Assembly (NCBI GenBank): GCA_036401055.1
Contig: DASWWC010000199.1
Span: forward strand, 1 to 25,752
Direction of reading: 5' to 3'
Origin: Pelomonas sp036401055
GTDB lineage: Bacteria > Pseudomonadota > Gammaproteobacteria > Burkholderiales > Burkholderiaceae_C
Length of the DNA stretch: 25,752 nucleotides
In this document: piece by piece, positions 24,545-25,752 of the stretch
Position numbering within the stretch: the first letter of the stretch is position 1
How the letters are laid out: each line of letters begins with the position of its first letter
Position numbers and translations under genes: made by a program
The notes under the pieces: generated by a model
Database searches by the model: none
Told to the model about the DNA's origin: nothing
Seen by the model: the letters and a program-made list of their open reading frames with translations, nothing else

Positions 24545-24778
24545 ATGGCACGCGTCTGTCAAGTCACGGGCAAGAAGCCCATGGTCGGGAACAATGTTTC
24601 CCACGCCAACAACAAAACCAAGCGCCGGTTCCTGCCGAACCTGCAATACCGCCGTTTCTTCGTGGAATCGGAAAACCGCTGGGTGCGTCTGCGCATCAGC
24701 AACGCCGCTCTGCGTCTGATCGACAAGGTCGGCATCGACCAAGTCGTCGCCGATCTGCGCGCCAAGGGCGAGCTCTGA
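24545..24778 (+). CDS. rpmB: 50S ribosomal protein L28
   Basis: 77 residues, full length. MARVCQVTGKKPMVGNNVSHANNKTKRRF is the conserved L28 N-terminus, and the C-terminus has RISNAALRLIDKVG. Large-subunit protein near the exit region. ATG 24545 follows GGAGAAG. Thirty-one nt separate it from rpmG, the usual pair. Confidence 0.97.
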   Translation: MARVCQVTGKKPMVGNNVSHANNKTKRRFLPNLQYRRFFVESENRWVRLRISNAALRLIDKVGIDQVVADLRAKGEL

Positions 24779-24809
24779 TCGTCCACTGACCCAATAAAGG
24801 AACACGACC

Positions 24810-24980
24810 ATGGCATCCAAAGGCGGCCGCGAGAAGATCAAGCTGGAGTCCACTGCGGGCACTGGCCACTTCTACACCACGAACAAGAACAAGAAGACCA
24901 CGCCCGAAAAGCTGGAATTCATGAAGTTCGACCCCAAGGCACGCAAGCACGTGCTGTACAAGGAAATCAAGCTGAAGTGA
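24810..24980 (+). CDS. rpmG: 50S ribosomal protein L33
   Basis: 56 residues beginning MASKGGREKIKLESTAGTG and ending YKEIKLK. The conserved GHFYTTNKNKKTTPEKLE and FDPKARKHV are present. It has no cysteines, so it is the zinc-independent (C-minus) form. AAAGGA lies 9 nt upstream of the ATG. Last gene of the rpmB-rpmG pair, followed 43 nt later by a strong terminator. Confidence 0.97.
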   Translation: MASKGGREKIKLESTAGTGHFYTTNKNKKTTPEKLEFMKFDPKARKHVLYKEIKLK

Positions 24981-25023
24981 TTCAGCGCGGCGGCCCTCGA
25001 TGCCGCCCACGATCTCCCAAAAC

Positions 25024-25062
25024 AAAACCCGCCAGCGGCAACGCTGGCGGGTTTTGTGTTTT
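25024..25062. terminator. Strong bidirectional Rho-independent terminator
   Basis: A perfect 14-bp stem (25024-25037 with 25042-25055) closes on a GCAA (GNRA) tetraloop and continues TTTTGTGTTTT on the plus strand. On the minus strand the stem ends in TTTTGTTTT, so it can end both rpmB-rpmG and the convergent DUF3016 gene. Confidence 0.92.
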
Positions 25063-25077
25063 CGGAGCTGCTACGTT

Positions 25078-25563
25078 TCAGCGGGCGACTGCGACCGTCG
25101 TATTGAATTCCTGCTTGAGCCAGCGGTCGATCATGCGCTTCTCGTAGCGAAGCGTGTCACCGCTGGAATAGCCATTGAAGCCATCCTGGTAGTTCATGTC
25201 GCGCAGGCGGACTTCGCCTTGCTGAACGACCTTGCCCGCCTCGCGGACTTCATACTTCAGGTCGATGGAAGGCAAGGTCACGGTTCGCATGACGCGCAGC
25301 CATTGCGCACTGCGCCAGAACGGCTCCACCTCGCCCGCCAGGTTCACGTCGGTCACATCGATAAGGACATCCCGGCCCGGCAAGGCCTTCTGCGCCTGCG
25401 CGACCAGATGCGCCTCGATGTCCTTCAAGATGTCCTTGTCGCGGAATCCGCTGTTGTCCTTGATATCGGAAAACTTGTCCGGTTCAACGAACTTGACAGT
25501 CACGTCTGCCTGAGCGGCAGCGGAAAGGGCCAACAGCCCCAGGGCGATCCAACGAGTGTTCAT
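25078..25563 (-). CDS. DUF3016 domain-containing secreted protein
   Basis: 161 residues. Signal peptide MNTRWIALGLLALSAAAQA, predicted cleavage before DVTVKF. The mature part (VKFVEPDKFSDIKD, GEVEPFWRSAQWLRVMRT, PSIDLKYEV, GYSSGDTLRYEKRMIDRWLKQEF) fits the uncharacterised DUF3016 family, a presumed periplasmic protein without known function. ATG 25563 is chosen for the perfect AGGAGG ribosome-binding site; the extension to 25686 reads through group II intron RNA sequence. The intron end lies about 48 bp upstream, so its native promoter has probably been displaced or is very short. Confidence 0.85.
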   Translation of the reverse strand: MNTRWIALGLLALSAAAQADVTVKFVEPDKFSDIKDNSGFRDKDILKDIEAHLVAQAQKALPGRDVLIDVTDVNLAGEVEPFWRSAQWLRVMRTVTLPSIDLKYEVREAGKVVQQGEVRLRDMNYQDGFNGYSSGDTLRYEKRMIDRWLKQEFNTTVAVAR

Positions 25564-25611
25564 GACATGCCTCCTAAGCCGGCGGTTGTGTGCATCAAGT
25601 CTAGACCGGAT

Positions 25612-25752
25612 ATCGAGTAGGGTGAGGGGTCGCCCCCTCAGCCCTCTCCCACCACCGGACGTGCGGTTCCGCATCCGGCGGTTCAAGTAAAACGCTGGAG
25701 TTTCCGGTGGATGTCCACCAGCGAGACCAGCCCCATGTTGGCAAGGTACTTC
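25612..25752 (-). mobile_element. 3' end of a group II intron (domains V and VI), continuing past the window
   Basis: Minus strand. Domain V is at about 25651-25682: ACCGCCGGA pairs with TCCGGTGGT (one G-U), then TGCG-GAAC-CGCA forms the tip, with a two-nt CG bulge on the 3' side, the classic shape. Domain VI is at about 25612-25648: TGAGGGG-GCGA-CCCCTCA on a lower stem GAG-AGGG / CCCT-A-CTC with an unpaired A at 25618, the expected branch point, six nt before a likely 3' end CTCGAT at 25612. The end of the intron-encoded reverse transcriptase lies directly upstream. The exact 3' boundary and the structural class are inferred. Confidence 0.85.
25683..25752 (-). CDS. Group II intron reverse transcriptase/maturase, C-terminal fragment
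   Basis: Only the last 22 codons are in the window: KYLANMGLVSLVDIHRKLQR then F-T and TGA at 25685-25683. The short tail is not diagnostic alone. A reading frame ending right at the base of domain V is exactly how intron-encoded proteins sit in domain IV. The bulk of the gene lies beyond the right edge. Confidence 0.7.
   Translation of the reverse strand, partial: KYLANMGLVSLVDIHRKLQRFT

Overview
The window is GC-rich chromosomal DNA with few non-coding gaps. It is most likely from a betaproteobacterium of the order Burkholderiales (Rubrivivax/Leptothrix/Roseateles-like). This rests on protein family resemblance (galU, cysM, livHMGF, DctB/DctD-type regulators, DUF3016, a DUF4166 protein), on abundant 4-nt gene overlaps, and on the trxB/ftsK/lolA/rarA neighbourhood shared with other proteobacteria. 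I ran no database search, so the taxonomic call is inference.

Layout. (a) 1-5196: a D-2-hydroxyacid dehydrogenase-like gene cut by the window edge and lacking two catalytic residues, divergent from galU. Then a tightly coupled minus-strand operon cysM > NUDIX > tusA, a tRNA-Leu(CAA), a rhomboid protease and a convergent NAD-dependent epimerase-like gene. (b) 5273-10269, plus strand: a 2Fe-2S/flavin reductase, a 2-oxoglutarate/Fe(II) dioxygenase of the amino-acid-hydroxylase type, a Leu/Phe/Val dehydrogenase-family enzyme, and a saccharopine-dehydrogenase-like/DUF4166 protein coupled to a DCC-family thiol protein. (c) 10326-17343: livHMGF (branched-chain amino acid ABC transporter without its binding protein) on the minus strand, divergent from a DctB-like sensor kinase and a sigma54-dependent DctD-like regulator. 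The shared intergenic region carries a near-consensus -24/-12 sigma54 promoter pointing at livH and dyad elements at enhancer distance. (d) 17340-23234, minus strand: Crp/Fnr regulator > ftsK > lolA > rarA > glutamate/aspartate-type binding protein, with three of the four junctions overlapping. (e) 23409-24980, plus strand: trxB, then rpmB-rpmG (L28-L33) behind a structured leader and before a strong terminator. (f) 25078-25752: a DUF3016 secreted protein and, immediately upstream of it, the 3' end of a group II intron (tail of the reverse transcriptase, domain V, domain VI with bulged A) that runs off the right edge.

How it fits together. Amino-acid handling recurs (liv transporter, Leu-dehydrogenase family, amino-acid-type dioxygenase, glutamate-type binding protein, cysteine synthase). 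The most informative new inference is a local regulatory circuit: the two-component system at 14172-17343 probably drives the divergent livHMGF operon through sigma54. The most definite structural find is the group II intron end placed about 48 bp upstream of the DUF3016 start codon.
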